Of a DNA stretch of 64,000 nucleotides, positions 27,148-37,600 are shown one piece after another. This DNA comes from Nitrosomonadales bacterium (GTDB lineage: Bacteria; Pseudomonadota; Gammaproteobacteria; Burkholderiales; Gallionellaceae): positions 1 to 64,000 of the forward strand of contig JAHFQZ010000001.1 in assembly GCA_023259055.1 (NCBI GenBank), given 5' to 3'. Positions within the stretch are counted from its first letter, which is position 1. Each line of letters starts with the position of its first letter. The translations under genes and the position numbers were made by a program. Below the pieces are notes generated by a model. The model saw only the letters and a program-made list of their open reading frames with translations, did not search any database and was not told where the DNA came from.

Positions 27148-29611
27148 CCTGTCAAAATTCAGCTTGCGCCTAAATAATGTAACCGGTTGGATGAGATGGC
27201 TTGGCCTGATAGTGGTTACCTGGAGCGCGTTGCTGGCTGGATCGCTGGCGTGGGATATGCGCCAGCTAAAACAAGATACCTTTAATGCCGCCACCGTCGC
27301 CGCCCGCGCCAATATCAACAAGGATATTGGCTTCCGCAACTGGGCGGCATCACACGGTGGCGTTTATGTCCCCCCTACCGAACATACCCCGCCCAATCCC
27401 TACCTTAAGGTGCCCGACCGCGACGTGGTCACCACCACGGGCAAAAAGCTGACCTTGATGAATCCGGCCTACATTCTGCGCGAGATGCAATCCGATTTTC
27501 CGGGTGAGTATGGCACACGGAGCCACATCACCAGCCTCAAACCAATCAACCCGAACAATGCCCCCGATGATTGGGAAGCCAAGGCGCTGCATGCCTTTGA
27601 ACAGGGCAGCAAGGAGCAGTTGGAAGCACAGCAGATCGACGGCCAGCCTTATCTGAGAATGATGCTGCCGCTTATCGTTGAGCAGGGTTGCCTGAAATGC
27701 CATGAACAACAGGGCTACAAGCTTGGCGACATTCGCGGCGGAATCAGCTCTGCCGTTCCCCTGGCACCTTTTCTGGCGCGCGAGCGTGAATCGAACGCCG
27801 GTATGATGCTGAACCACGGCGCGATCTGGCTGCTCGGGCTTGCGAGTCTGGCGTGGCTGGGCGCTTCATACCGGCGCATCCAGCGTCTGGAAATCCTCGC
27901 CCGCACGGCGGCAGCGGTCGAGAAAAGCGAGCGGCGTTTCAGTGCGATAGCGCAGTCGGCCAACGATGCCATCATCAGCGCCGATAGCGTCGGCAAGGTA
28001 GTGGGATGGAACCCCGGTGCAGAGCGGCTGTTCGGCTACACGGAAGCCGAAATTATCGGTCGGCCCCTGACAGTGTTGATGCCGGAACGCTTCCGCAATC
28101 TGCATAGAGAAGGTCTGGCGAGGGTGGTAGCTGGCGGTGCGCCGCATGTGATCGGCAAAACCGTAGAGATTACCGGGCTGCGCAAGGACGGCAACGAGTT
28201 CCCGCTGGAGATTTCACTGGCGCAATGGCAAGCCGCCGATGGTCAGTTCTTCACCGCGATTATTCGTGACATCACTGAAAGGAAGCGTGCGGAGGAATCC
28301 CTGCGCAAGCTCTCGCAGGCGGTGGAACAAAGCCCCAGCGCGATTGTTATCACCGACCTCGATGCGAATATCGAGTACGTCAACGAGGGCTTTGTCAAAG
28401 TGACCGGGTACAGCCGCGCCGAGCTTATCGGGCAGAATCCGCGTCTATTGCATTCCGGCAAGACTCCAGTGGAGACCTACATAGAGATGTGGGCTTGCCT
28501 GAAACGCGGGGAAATATGGAAAGGCGAATTTATCAATCGGCGCAAGGATGGCAGCGAGTACACCGAGTCAGCGCTGATGAGCCCGGTGAGCCAGGCCGAT
28601 GGGCGAGTGACACACTACCTGGCTATCAAGGAAGACATCACCGAGTTCAAGCAGGCACTGAAGGCCTTGCGAGTTTCCCGCGAGGATTTGCACCGCCTGC
28701 TCAATTCGATTGCCGAGGGCGCTTATGGCGTGGACACAAAAGGCAACTGCACCTTCGTCAACCTGGCCTTCCTGCAAATGCTGGGTTACCAGAACGACAG
28801 TGAAGTGCTGGGCAAGCATACACACGAGCTCATGCATCATTCCCATGCCGATGGCAGCACCTACCCGGCAGATGAATGCAGGGCGTATCGCGCTTATCGA
28901 ACCAACCAATCAAGCAATGTTTCCGATGAGGTGTTCTGGCGCAAGGATGGTGTCGCGATCCCGGTTGAATACTGGTCGCATCCCATCGAGACTGACGGTG
29001 CGGTGACAGGCGCAATAGTCACCTTTGTAGACATCACCGAACGCAAGCGGACAGAGGAATCGCTGAAGAACTTGGCAGCGAAATACCATACCATGTTTGA
29101 ACTGTCTACCGATGCGATCATGCTGATGGACGAGAAATGCTTTTTCGACTGCAACCCGGCCACCCTGCGGATATTCGGCTGCACTACGCGCGACGATTTT
29201 ATCAACAAACATCCTGCCGAGCTTTCCCCGCCCACCCAGCCCGGCGGCGAAGATTCGATGAGCTTGGCCAATCAGCGCATCGCCACGGCTATCAAGAACG
29301 GCAGCAATCATTTTGAATGGATGCATCGCCGATCCGATGGCACGGAATTTCCCGCCGAGGTATTGCTGACCGCCATGGAATTGGACGGCAAACCGGTGCT
29401 GCAAGCCACGGTGCGCGACATTACCGCGCGCAAGCAGGCGGAATCACAGCTTACCGAACAGCTTGATGAACTGCGCCGCTGGTACAAGGCTACATCGGGT
29501 CGAGAGGGACGCATCCTTGACCTCAAGCATGAAGTGAACGAACTGCTGGTTCAGACAGGTAAACATCCGCGTTACCCCAGTGCAGAATCTCAAAATAAAA
29601 CGGAGACATAA
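27140..29611 (+). CDS. DUF3365 haem c-binding sensor with four PAS domains, no kinase domain
   Basis: A 823-residue protein from the ATG at 27140, supported by GAGG 9-10 bases upstream; the TTG at 27122 is less likely. A membrane helix (~15-37) leads to a periplasmic DUF3365 (Tll0287-like) domain with haem-attachment motif C184-L-K-C187-H188 in EQGCLKCHEQQGYKLGD, then a second helix (~219-240). Four PAS/PAC units follow (~258-375, 380-500, 505-630, 635-760). There is no output domain, and the tail LDELRRWYKATSGREGRILD matches the upstream protein. PAS units two to four are near copies of units in that protein but in a different order. Redox, NO or CO sensing through the haem is plausible. KaiC starts 4 bases downstream. 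Confidence 0.87.
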   Translation: MFDLSKFSLRLNNVTGWMRWLGLIVVTWSALLAGSLAWDMRQLKQDTFNAATVAARANINKDIGFRNWAASHGGVYVPPTEHTPPNPYLKVPDRDVVTTTGKKLTLMNPAYILREMQSDFPGEYGTRSHITSLKPINPNNAPDDWEAKALHAFEQGSKEQLEAQQIDGQPYLRMMLPLIVEQGCLKCHEQQGYKLGDIRGGISSAVPLAPFLARERESNAGMMLNHGAIWLLGLASLAWLGASYRRIQRLEILARTAAAVEKSERRFSAIAQSANDAIISADSVGKVVGWNPGAERLFGYTEAEIIGRPLTVLMPERFRNLHREGLARVVAGGAPHVIGKTVEITGLRKDGNEFPLEISLAQWQAADGQFFTAIIRDITERKRAEESLRKLSQAVEQSPSAIVITDLDANIEYVNEGFVKVTGYSRAELIGQNPRLLHSGKTPVETYIEMWACLKRGEIWKGEFINRRKDGSEYTESALMSPVSQADGRVTHYLAIKEDITEFKQALKALRVSREDLHRLLNSIAEGAYGVDTKGNCTFVNLAFLQMLGYQNDSEVLGKHTHELMHHSHADGSTYPADECRAYRAYRTNQSSNVSDEVFWRKDGVAIPVEYWSHPIETDGAVTGAIVTFVDITERKRTEESLKNLAAKYHTMFELSTDAIMLMDEKCFFDCNPATLRIFGCTTRDDFINKHPAELSPPTQPGGEDSMSLANQRIATAIKNGSNHFEWMHRRSDGTEFPAEVLLTAMELDGKPVLQATVRDITARKQAESQLTEQLDELRRWYKATSGREGRILDLKHEVNELLVQTGKHPRYPSAESQNKTET

Positions 29612-29614
29612 ATC

Positions 29615-31393
29615 ATGACCAAGCCCAAGCCCAAGCCAACAGCGAAATCCAAACCAGCACCCAAGTCCAGGTCAACACCAAAAGCCAGACCGCAACTCCC
29701 CAAGTCACCGACCGGCATTCAGGGGCTGGACGAAATCACCGGTGGCGGATTGCCCAAAGGCCGACCGACGCTGGTATGCGGCGGCGCGGGCTGTGGCAAG
29801 ACGCTGCTCGCGATGGAGTTTATGGTGCGCGGCGCGACAGAGTTCGACGAGCCGGGCGTATTTATGGCTTTCGAAGAAGCCGCCAAAGACCTGGCCCAGA
29901 ACGTCGCCTCGCTTGGTTTCGATTTGAAAGACCTGGTCGCGCGCAAAAAGATCGTGCTGGATTATGTGTACATCGAGCGTAGCGAAATCAAAGAAAGCGG
30001 CGAATACGATCTGGAAGGGTTGTTCATCCGCTTGGGGTCAGCCATTGACTCGATCGGTGCCAAGCGTGTGGTACTGGATACTGTCGAGTCGCTATTCTCC
30101 GGCTTGCCCAATCCGCTCATCCTGCGCGCCGAACTGCGCCGCCTGTTTCGCTGGCTGAAGGACAAAGGTGTGACGACCATCATCACCGGAGAGCGCGGCG
30201 AAGGAACGCTGACGCGCCAGGGGTTGGAAGAATATGTCTCCGATTGCGTGATCGTGCTCGACCATCGCGTGAGCGAACAGACCTCCTCGCGTCGCTTGCG
30301 CGTGGTCAAGTATCGCGGCTCGACCCACGGCACCAACGAGTATCCGTTTCTGATCGACGAAGACGGCATTTCGATGCTGCCCATCACCTCGCTCGGCTTA
30401 CAGCACATCGCCTCCAGCGAACGTATTCCCACCGGTGTTGCACGCCTCGACGCGATGCTGGGTGGCGCGGGATATTACCGGGGCAGCAGCGTGCTGATCT
30501 CCGGCACGGCAGGCACCGGCAAAAGCAGTCTCGCCGCGCACTTTGCCGAGGCCGCCTGCCGTCGCGGCGAGCGCGCCATCTATTTTGCCTTTGAGGAATC
30601 TCCCACTGAGATCATGCGCAATATGCATTCCATCGGGATAGACCTGGAAACGTGGGTGAAGAAGGGTTTATTGCTGTTTCAAGCAACACGACCCACGATT
30701 TTTGGCTTGGAAAGGCACTTGACAACGATGCGCAAAGCGGTCAATGACTTCAAACCGCAGGTCGTGATTGTGGATCCGTTGAACAGCTTCGTCATTGGGG
30801 ACAATCAAATCGAAGTCAAAGCGATGTTGATACGGCTTGTTGATTTCCTGAAAATGAGCCAGATTACCGGCTTGTTTACCAGTTTAACGTCGGGCAGTGA
30901 CTCGCTCGAGCAAACCGAAGTTGCCGTTTCGTCCCTGGTTGACACCTGGCTGTTAGTGCGCGACATCGAGTTGGGCGGCGAGCGCAATCGCGGCATATAC
31001 ATCCTGAAATCGCGCGGCATGGCGCACTCGAACCAGATTCGCGAGTTCCTGCTCACCGATCACGGCGCGGAATTGCGCGATGTGTACGTCGGTCCGGGTG
31101 GGGTGTTGAGCGGCTCGGCGCGACTGACGCAAGAAGCGCAAAAAAAAGCCGAGCAGATAATACGCGATCAGGAAGTTGAGCTGCGACGGATTGAACTGGA
31201 ACGCAAGCGCACCACGCTGGAAGCGCAGATCGCCGTGATGCGCGCCGAGTTTGCGGTGCAAGAAATCGCGTCGGTGAAAATTATCGGCCAGGAAAAAGCG
31301 GAGAAAGAGCAACTGGCGCAAGAACGTGGGGACATGGGGCTAATCCGCAAGGCGGATGTAAAACCGAACAAGCAAAAAGGAGTGGCCAAATGA
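29615..31393 (+). CDS. kaiC: KaiC-family double-domain ATPase/autokinase
   Basis: A 592-residue protein with two RecA-like domains. A Lys/Pro-rich tail (1-30) precedes CI (~33-265) with Walker A GGAGCGKT (56-63) and the glutamate pair in [14 protein letters not shown] (~270-500) has Walker A GTAGTGKS (297-304) and [10 protein letters not shown]. In place of the Ser-Thr autophosphorylation pair of cyanobacterial KaiC (HISTITDTF), CII has AVSSLVDTW, with Ser439-Ser440. After CII there is a ~85-residue charged helix ([20 protein letters not shown] and onward) absent from cyanobacterial KaiC but like the coiled-coil tail of Rhodobacter-type KaiC. CGGAGA precedes the ATG. The kaiB gene overlaps by ATGA. 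No kaiA is present. Confidence 0.93.
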   Translation: MTKPKPKPTAKSKPAPKSRSTPKARPQLPKSPTGIQGLDEITGGGLPKGRPTLVCGGAGCGKTLLAMEFMVRGATEFDEPGVFMAFEEAAKDLAQNVASLGFDLKDLVARKKIVLDYVYIERSEIKESGEYDLEGLFIRLGSAIDSIGAKRVVLDTVESLFSGLPNPLILRAELRRLFRWLKDKGVTTIITGERGEGTLTRQGLEEYVSDCVIVLDHRVSEQTSSRRLRVVKYRGSTHGTNEYPFLIDEDGISMLPITSLGLQHIASSERIPTGVARLDAMLGGAGYYRGSSVLISGTAGTGKSSLAAHFAEAACRRGERAIYFAFEESPTEIMRNMHSIGIDLETWVKKGLLLFQATRPTIFGLERHLTTMRKAVNDFKPQVVIVDPLNSFVIGDNQIEVKAMLIRLVDFLKMSQITGLFTSLTSGSDSLEQTEVAVSSLVDTWLLVRDIELGGERNRGIYILKSRGMAHSNQIREFLLTDHGAELRDVYVGPGGVLSGSARLTQEAQKKAEQIIRDQEVELRRIELERKRTTLEAQIAVMRAEFAVQEIASVKIIGQEKAEKEQLAQERGDMGLIRKADVKPNKQKGVAK

Positions 31394-31731
31394 AAGCGAA
31401 CCCAGCCCAACCCGCGCAGTTCAAAGACAAGCCAGCGCAACGCAAAGCAGCATCAAGCCGCTATGTCTTGCGCTTGTACGTTGCCGGAAAGTCGCCAAAA
31501 TCCGTTAACGCTATCGCGAACCTCAAAAAAATCTGCGAAGAGAATCTGCAAGGGCGCTACGAACTGGAAGTGATCGACCTGTACCAGCAGCCGCATCTGG
31601 CACAGGGGGAGCAGATCATCGCCCTGCCGACGCTGATCAGGAAACTCCCGCCCCCGTTGCGCCGCATCATCGGCGATATGTCGAATACCGAACGGGTGCT
31701 GGTGGGACTGGATATACGAAAGAAAACGTAA
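31390..31731 (+). CDS. kaiB: KaiB-family protein
   Basis: A 113-residue thioredoxin-like protein of the KaiB family. After a ~25-residue basic leader, the core reads [20 protein letters not shown], then [20 protein letters not shown], and the proline-rich turn [20 protein letters not shown]. In cyanobacteria KaiB switches fold and binds the KaiC CI ring to time kinase output. The start overlaps the kaiC stop (ATGA) and the stop overlaps the next ATG by one base, so kaiC, kaiB and the hybrid kinase are translationally coupled. This places a histidine kinase in the role SasA/CikA play in cyanobacteria, which is inference. Confidence 0.93.
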   Translation: MKANPAQPAQFKDKPAQRKAASSRYVLRLYVAGKSPKSVNAIANLKKICEENLQGRYELEVIDLYQQPHLAQGEQIIALPTLIRKLPPPLRRIIGDMSNTERVLVGLDIRKKT

Positions 31732-34424
31732 TGCCAAAGAAGCCCACAACCCAACAGCAACTCATCGCCGAAAACGCAGACCTGCGCTCCCGGCTTGAAA
31801 AAGCTGAGGGAACCCTACGCGAGATACTCAGTGGTGAGGCAGACGCGCTGTTCGTCTCTGGCGTGGGCGGTAAGCAGCTCTTCACGCTCAAGGGCGCCGA
31901 CCAATCCTACCGGACACTGGTTGAGGATATGAGCGAAGGCGCACTGACCATGACGGCAGAAGGCGTAATTCTGTACGCCAACCGGCGCTTTGCCGAGATG
32001 CTCAAGATGCAGCTCGAAAAGGTGATCGGCGCCTCGATCCACACCTGGATTGCGCCGGACGGTCAGTCGGTTTTTCAATCGTTGTTGAGCAAAGGCGCAG
32101 GCGAAAAACGCCGCGAAAAACTTGACATGATTGCCAGCGACGGCACACGGCTGCCGGTCTATCTTTCGCTGAGCAACCTGCCCATCAACGGCATGCCCGA
32201 TGTTTTTTGCCTGGTGGCAACCGATCTGTCCGAACAGAAACGTAGCGAGACAATCTTCGCCTCAGAAAAGTCGGCGCAGGAGTCGCTGACAGCGGCCAAT
32301 CAAACACGACGGGAACTACTGAGTGTGATCGAAGACCAGAAGCAGGCAGAGGAGTCGCTACGCAGACTCAACGAAGAGCTGGAAAACAAAGTGGCATTAC
32401 GCACCTCTGATCTGGAGCTGTCCCGGCACGATGCTGAAGAGGCCAACCAGGCCAAGTCGGCCTTTCTCGCCGCGATGAGCCATGAAATACGCACCCCGAT
32501 GAACGGCGTAATCGGCATGGTTGAGGTGCTGCAGCAGAGCAGCCTTAACGGCCCGCAAATGGAGATGACCAATATCATTCACGACTCGGCGTTTGCACTG
32601 CTTGCCATCATCGACGACATTCTCGACTTCTCCAAGATTGAGGCCGGCAAGCTCCAGATTGACACTGTGCCGATGTCTGTTGCCGACGTGGTGGAGGGGA
32701 CATGCGAAACCATGAGCCGCATGGCCTTGAAGAAAGAGGTGGAACTGACGCTGTTCACCGACCCCGGTATTCCTTTGCAAGTCATGGGCGATCCGGGGCG
32801 GTTGCGCCAGATACTGGTCAACCTGACCAACAACGCCATCAAGTTTTCCAGCGGGCCGCAGCGGCTGGGCAAAGTGTCGGTGCGAGCGCTGTCAACAAAA
32901 AGCACACCCGAACAGGTGACACTGGAGTTTCACGTGACCGACAACGGTATCGGCATTGATAAGGAAACCCAAGCGCGCCTGTTCACGCCCTTTTCCCAGG
33001 CTGACTCCTCCACCACTCGGAATTACGGCGGCACCGGGCTGGGACTGGCCATCTCGCGCCAGTTGGCCAATATCATGGGCGGTGAAATCACCGTGCAGAG
33101 CGAACCGGGTAAAGGTTCGGTGTTCAGTGTGCGCCTGCCTTTCAAGCTGTTACCGGAACAGGCGGATGTTAACCCCAGCCTGGTCGCAGGGGTGCACTGT
33201 CTGGTGGTGGGCGGCACGGGCGGGCTTGCCGATGATCTCGCCACCTATCTTAAACATGCGGGTGCGCTGGTCGAGCGGGTGGAGGATTTGGCGCCTGTCA
33301 AGGAATGGATAGCCAGCCGTCCGCCCGGCCTGTGCCTTGTGCTCATCGACACCGCAGCCGACAATCCACCGTTGGATAAATTACGCGCAGCAGCCCTCGC
33401 CCACCCGGAACAGAAAACCCGCTTCGTCGTCATCCGGCGCGGACAGCGCCGGGAGCCGCGTCTGGAAGATGCCGATCTGGTGTTGGTGGAGGGCAATATA
33501 CTTACCCGCAGAACTCTGCTGAAGGCGGTGGCCGTTGCTGCCGGCTGGGTTAAAGCGCCTGACCGGAAAGGTGCGGCCAGCGATGTCAAAGCGAAACTCA
33601 CGCCGCTGTCCCGCGAAGAGGCGCGCCGGCAAGGACGTCTGATCCTGATCGCCGAAGATAACGAGATCAACCAGAAGGTCATCCTGCAACAGCTCACGCT
33701 GCTCGGGCAAACTGCCGACATCGCCAGCAATGGCCGCGAAGCGCTGGAGCAGTGGCAGGGCGGCGGCTACGGCCTGCTGATCACCGATCTGCACATGCCG
33801 GAGATGGATGGCTACGAGCTGACCACCGCCATCCGCACCGCCGAAGACAGCAAAACTCACAAGCCCATCATCGCCTTCACCGCCAATGCGCTCAAGGGCG
33901 AAGACGAGCACTGCCGCGCCGTTGGCATGGACGATTACCTGAGCAAGCCGGTGCAACTGGTCAACCTGAAAGCGATGCTGGAAAAATGGCTGCCTTCGGG
34001 CGTATTGCCATATGCCCCTACAGATGACCGAATGGTAGGGGCGTATGGCAATACGCCTTCGGTAGATTCAGGGGTAGTGAAACCTAGCCCTTCTCCTGCC
34101 CCGGTCGACGTGAACGTGCTCAAGGCGCTGGTGGGCGACGACGAGGCGACTATTCGCGACTTCCTGCATGACTTCCGCATCAGCGCGGTGAAAATCGCGG
34201 CGGAATTGAAGTCTGCCTGCAACAGCGGGCAGGCAGCGCAGGCCGGTGCATTGGCGCACAAACTCAAGTCCTCGGCCCGCTCGGTGGGTGCGCTGGCGCT
34301 GGGCGAGCTGTGCGAAGAAATGGAACAGGCGGGCAAGGCTGGCGATACGGCAGCACTGGCAGCACTGTTGCCAAAGTTCGAGCTGGAGCTGGCGAGCGTG
34401 GAGGGTTATCTCGATGGATATTGA
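31731..34424 (+). CDS. Hybrid histidine kinase coupled to kaiBC: PAS-HisKA-HATPase-pseudoREC-REC-Hpt
   Basis: An 897-residue soluble kinase. A short coiled coil ([20 protein letters not shown]) precedes a PAS domain (~55-170), a coiled linker, and HisKA with His251 ([18 protein letters not shown]). The ATPase has [12 protein letters not shown] and [15 protein letters not shown] degenerate receiver (~485-600) is followed by a true receiver with Asp686 ([16 protein letters not shown]) and Hpt with His843 ([14 protein letters not shown]). Its ATG overlaps the kaiB stop, so it is the most direct candidate partner of KaiBC. The REC-Hpt linker (~757-776) is encoded by a palindromic repeat. From about residue 240 onward it is nearly identical, also at DNA level, to the next kinase. 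Confidence 0.92.
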   Translation: MPKKPTTQQQLIAENADLRSRLEKAEGTLREILSGEADALFVSGVGGKQLFTLKGADQSYRTLVEDMSEGALTMTAEGVILYANRRFAEMLKMQLEKVIGASIHTWIAPDGQSVFQSLLSKGAGEKRREKLDMIASDGTRLPVYLSLSNLPINGMPDVFCLVATDLSEQKRSETIFASEKSAQESLTAANQTRRELLSVIEDQKQAEESLRRLNEELENKVALRTSDLELSRHDAEEANQAKSAFLAAMSHEIRTPMNGVIGMVEVLQQSSLNGPQMEMTNIIHDSAFALLAIIDDILDFSKIEAGKLQIDTVPMSVADVVEGTCETMSRMALKKEVELTLFTDPGIPLQVMGDPGRLRQILVNLTNNAIKFSSGPQRLGKVSVRALSTKSTPEQVTLEFHVTDNGIGIDKETQARLFTPFSQADSSTTRNYGGTGLGLAISRQLANIMGGEITVQSEPGKGSVFSVRLPFKLLPEQADVNPSLVAGVHCLVVGGTGGLADDLATYLKHAGALVERVEDLAPVKEWIASRPPGLCLVLIDTAADNPPLDKLRAAALAHPEQKTRFVVIRRGQRREPRLEDADLVLVEGNILTRRTLLKAVAVAAGWVKAPDRKGAASDVKAKLTPLSREEARRQGRLILIAEDNEINQKVILQQLTLLGQTADIASNGREALEQWQGGGYGLLITDLHMPEMDGYELTTAIRTAEDSKTHKPIIAFTANALKGEDEHCRAVGMDDYLSKPVQLVNLKAMLEKWLPSGVLPYAPTDDRMVGAYGNTPSVDSGVVKPSPSPAPVDVNVLKALVGDDEATIRDFLHDFRISAVKIAAELKSACNSGQAAQAGALAHKLKSSARSVGALALGELCEEMEQAGKAGDTAALAALLPKFELELASVEGYLDGY
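33999..34057. repeat. In-frame 23-bp inverted repeat in hybrid kinase linker
   Basis: Arms at 33999-34021 and 34035-34057 pair with one mismatch around a 13-base loop. The right arm begins GTAGGGGCGTATGGCAATAC. This GGGGCGTATGGCAATACGCC form is that of an intergenic palindrome, yet it lies in frame and encodes the stretch [20 protein letters not shown] between receiver and Hpt. Confidence 0.85.
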
Positions 34425-34585
34425 ACCCATATTCATATGGCGAAATGCGCTACACTTTTTCGTTTTGCAGTTCTTGCGCAAGAATATTGCCGCGCGCGGT
34501 GGCTCAACGATTGCTCTTCCAGTTTGTTCATCGGGCGAGTTGCTTGAAAAACTGGAAAGCGTCCTTGCAGGCAGACGGATAAAGC

Positions 34586-34592
34586 AAAGGAG
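34586..34592 (+). promoter_or_regulatory. Ribosome-binding site supporting a TTG start
   Basis: AAAGGAG lies 8 bases before the TTG at 34601. No better ATG precedes the first membrane helix, and starting at TTG gives the natural N-terminus [19 protein letters not shown]. Confidence 0.7.
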
Positions 34593-34600
34593 ATCGCGCC

Positions 34601-37600
34601 TTGAAGCGATTTAGCATACGCCAGTATGTCGCATGGCTGACCTTGACACCGCTGCTGATCATCACGGTCAGTCTGGAGTGGTTTTTCCTGCATGATCATT
34701 ATTCCGATCTGGATCGGAACCTGCTGGAGCGGGGTCAGCTCATCGCCCGCCAGCTTGCTTCCAGCAGCGAATACGGTGTATTTGCCAATAATCAGCCCTT
34801 CTTGAATAAAATAGCGCAGGATGTCTTGCAGCAACCGGATGTGCAGGATGTAATTATTCTGGACGCCACTTCCGGCGTTTTGTTTGCAGCAGGAGAATTT
34901 CTCGGCACGCCGAAAGATTCAGCAGCCGGTGCAAGCACGGCAATGTCTGCTGCCGAAATAACAGGGAAGGCACAGGCACAAGCGGCGCGAGTCGGCAAGA
35001 TCAAGGATTCGGTCAATTTGCAGATGCCGGTATATCGCAGCAGGAACGGTCTGCGGGTATACCAGCCTATCATTGCGTCGCATGTAGCGCTGGATGAACT
35101 GAACGCCATGCCGGAAGTTAAACAAACAGGCGCAGTCATCGTGGAAATGAGCAGCGCGCGTACCGAGCAACTCAAGTCACAGATACTCTGGTTGACAGTG
35201 GGATCAACTGCGTTGTTTTTGATATTTCCGTTCGGATTGATTTCTCTGGGCAGTCGCAAAATCACATTCCCGATCCGCAAGCTGAGCGATGTCGTACAGG
35301 CGATAGGCGATGGCCGTCTTGAAACGCGCGTTACCGTATCCGCGCCGGTCGCCGAGCTGAATGCCCTGGCTCGCGGCATCAATGGCATGGCAGCAAAGTT
35401 GCAGCAAGAGCAGGAGGCGGTATACAAGCTCAATGAAGAACTGGAAAATAAAGTGACGGTACGCACCGCCGCTCTGGAATATGCCAAACTCGAAGCCGAG
35501 CAGGCCAATCGCGCCAAGACTGAATTCCTCGCCACGATGAGCCACGAGATACGCACCCCGATGAACGGCGTAATCGGCATGGTTGAGGTGCTGCAGCAGA
35601 GCAGCCTTATGGGTCCGCAAATAGAGATGACCAATATCATTCACGACTCGGCGTTTGCACTGCTTGCCATCATCGACGACATTCTCGACTTCTCCAAGAT
35701 TGAGGCCGGCAAGCTCCAGATTGACAGTGTGCCGATGTCTGTTCCTGACGTGGTGGAGGGAACATGCGAAACTATGAACCGCATGGCCTTGAAGAAAAGC
35801 GTGGAGCTGACGCTGTTCACCGACCCCGGCATTCCTTCCCAAGTCATCGGCGATCCGGGGCGGTTGCGCCAGATACTGTTCAACCTGACCAACAACGCCA
35901 TCAAATTTTCCAGCGGACCGCAGCGGCTGGGCAAGGTGTCGGTGCGAGCGCTGTTGGCTAGAAATACACCCGAACAGGTGACACTGGAGTTCCGCGTGAC
36001 CGACAACGGCATCGGCATTGATAAGGAAACCCAGGCGCGTCTGTTCACGCCCTTTTCCCAGGCTGACTCCTCCACTACCAGGATTTATGGCGGTACCGGG
36101 CTGGGGCTCGCCATCTCGCGCCAGTTGGCCAATATCATGGGCGGCGAAATCACCGTACAGAGCGAACCGGGCAAAGGTTCGGTGTTCAGTGTGCGCCTGC
36201 CTTTCAAACTGTTACCGGAACAGGCGGATGCAAATCCCAGCCTGGTCGCAGGGGTGCACTGTCTGGTGGTGGGCGGCACGGGCGGGCTTGCCGATGATCT
36301 CGCCACCTATCTTAAACATGCGGGTGCACTGGTCGAGCGGGTGGGGGATTTGGCGCCTGTCAAGGAATGGATAGCCAGCCGTCCGCCTGGACTGTGCCTC
36401 GTGCTCATCGACACCGCAGCCGACAACCCACCGCTGCCCATGCCGCTGCTGGATGGCCTGCGCGCCGCCGCCCTCGCCCACCCGGAACAGAAAACCCGCT
36501 TCGTCGTCATCCGGCGCGGACAGCGCCGGGAGCCGCGTCTGGAAGATGCCGATCTGGTGTTGGTGGATGGCAATATACTTACCCGCAGAACTCTGCTGAA
36601 GGCGGTGGCCGTTGCTGCCGGCTGGGTTAAAGCGCCTGACCGGAAAGGCACGGCCAGCGATGTCAAAGCGAAACTCACGCCGCTGTCCCGCGAAGAAGCG
36701 CGCCGGCAAGGACGTCTGATCCTGATCGCCGAGGACAACGAGATAAACCAGAAGGTCATCCTCCAACAGCTCACGCTGCTCGGGCAAACTGCCGACATCG
36801 CCAGCAATGGCCGCGAAGCGCTGGAGCAGTGGCAGGGCGGCGGCTACGGCCTGCTGATCACCGATCTGCACATGCCGGAGATGGATGGCTACGAGCTGAC
36901 CACCGCCATCCGCACCGCCGAGGACGGCAAAACTCACAAGCCCATCATCGCCTTCACCGCCAATGCGCTCAAGGGCGAAGACGAGCACTGCCGCGCCGTT
37001 GGCATGGACGATTACCTGAGCAAGCCGGTGCAACTGGTTAACCTGAAAGCGATGCTGGAAAAGTGGTTGCCGGTTGCGGCTGAATCTGCGCCGTTTGAAA
37101 CTGCATCAACCCCAGATAGCCAGTCCCTTCCCCCTCTTAGGGGGAAGGCTAGGATGGGGGTAGAGCAGAAGGAAGGCCGCGTTTCTACCCCCTCCCTAGC
37201 CCTGGGTGAAACAACTAGCCATTCGACTAGGCTGCAAAAGGCCGCAGCCAAGTCGCTGGTTATCCCCCTGCAAGGGGGAGGGAATGTAGCGGTCGACGTG
37301 AATGTGCTCAAGGCGCTGGTGGGCGACGACGAGGCGACTATTCGCGACTTCCTGCATGACTTCCGCATCAGCGCGGTGAAAATCGCGGCGGAATTGAAGT
37401 CTGCCTGCGACAGCGGGCAGGCAGCGCAGGCCGGTGCGTTAGCGCACAAACTCAAGTCCTCGGCCCGCTCGGTGGGTGCGCTGGCGCTGGGCGAGTTGTG
37501 CGAAGAAATGGAACAGGCGGGCAAGACTGGCGATACGGCAGCACTGGCAGCACTGTTGCCAAAGTTCGAGCTGGAGCTGGCGAGCGTTGAGGGTTATCTT

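Noticed and set aside
37126-37279. Possible frameshift or pseudogene in the BarA-like kinase because of the repeat cluster
   Set aside because: The frame stays open through the repeats and resumes the Hpt domain correctly, so the gene is intact.
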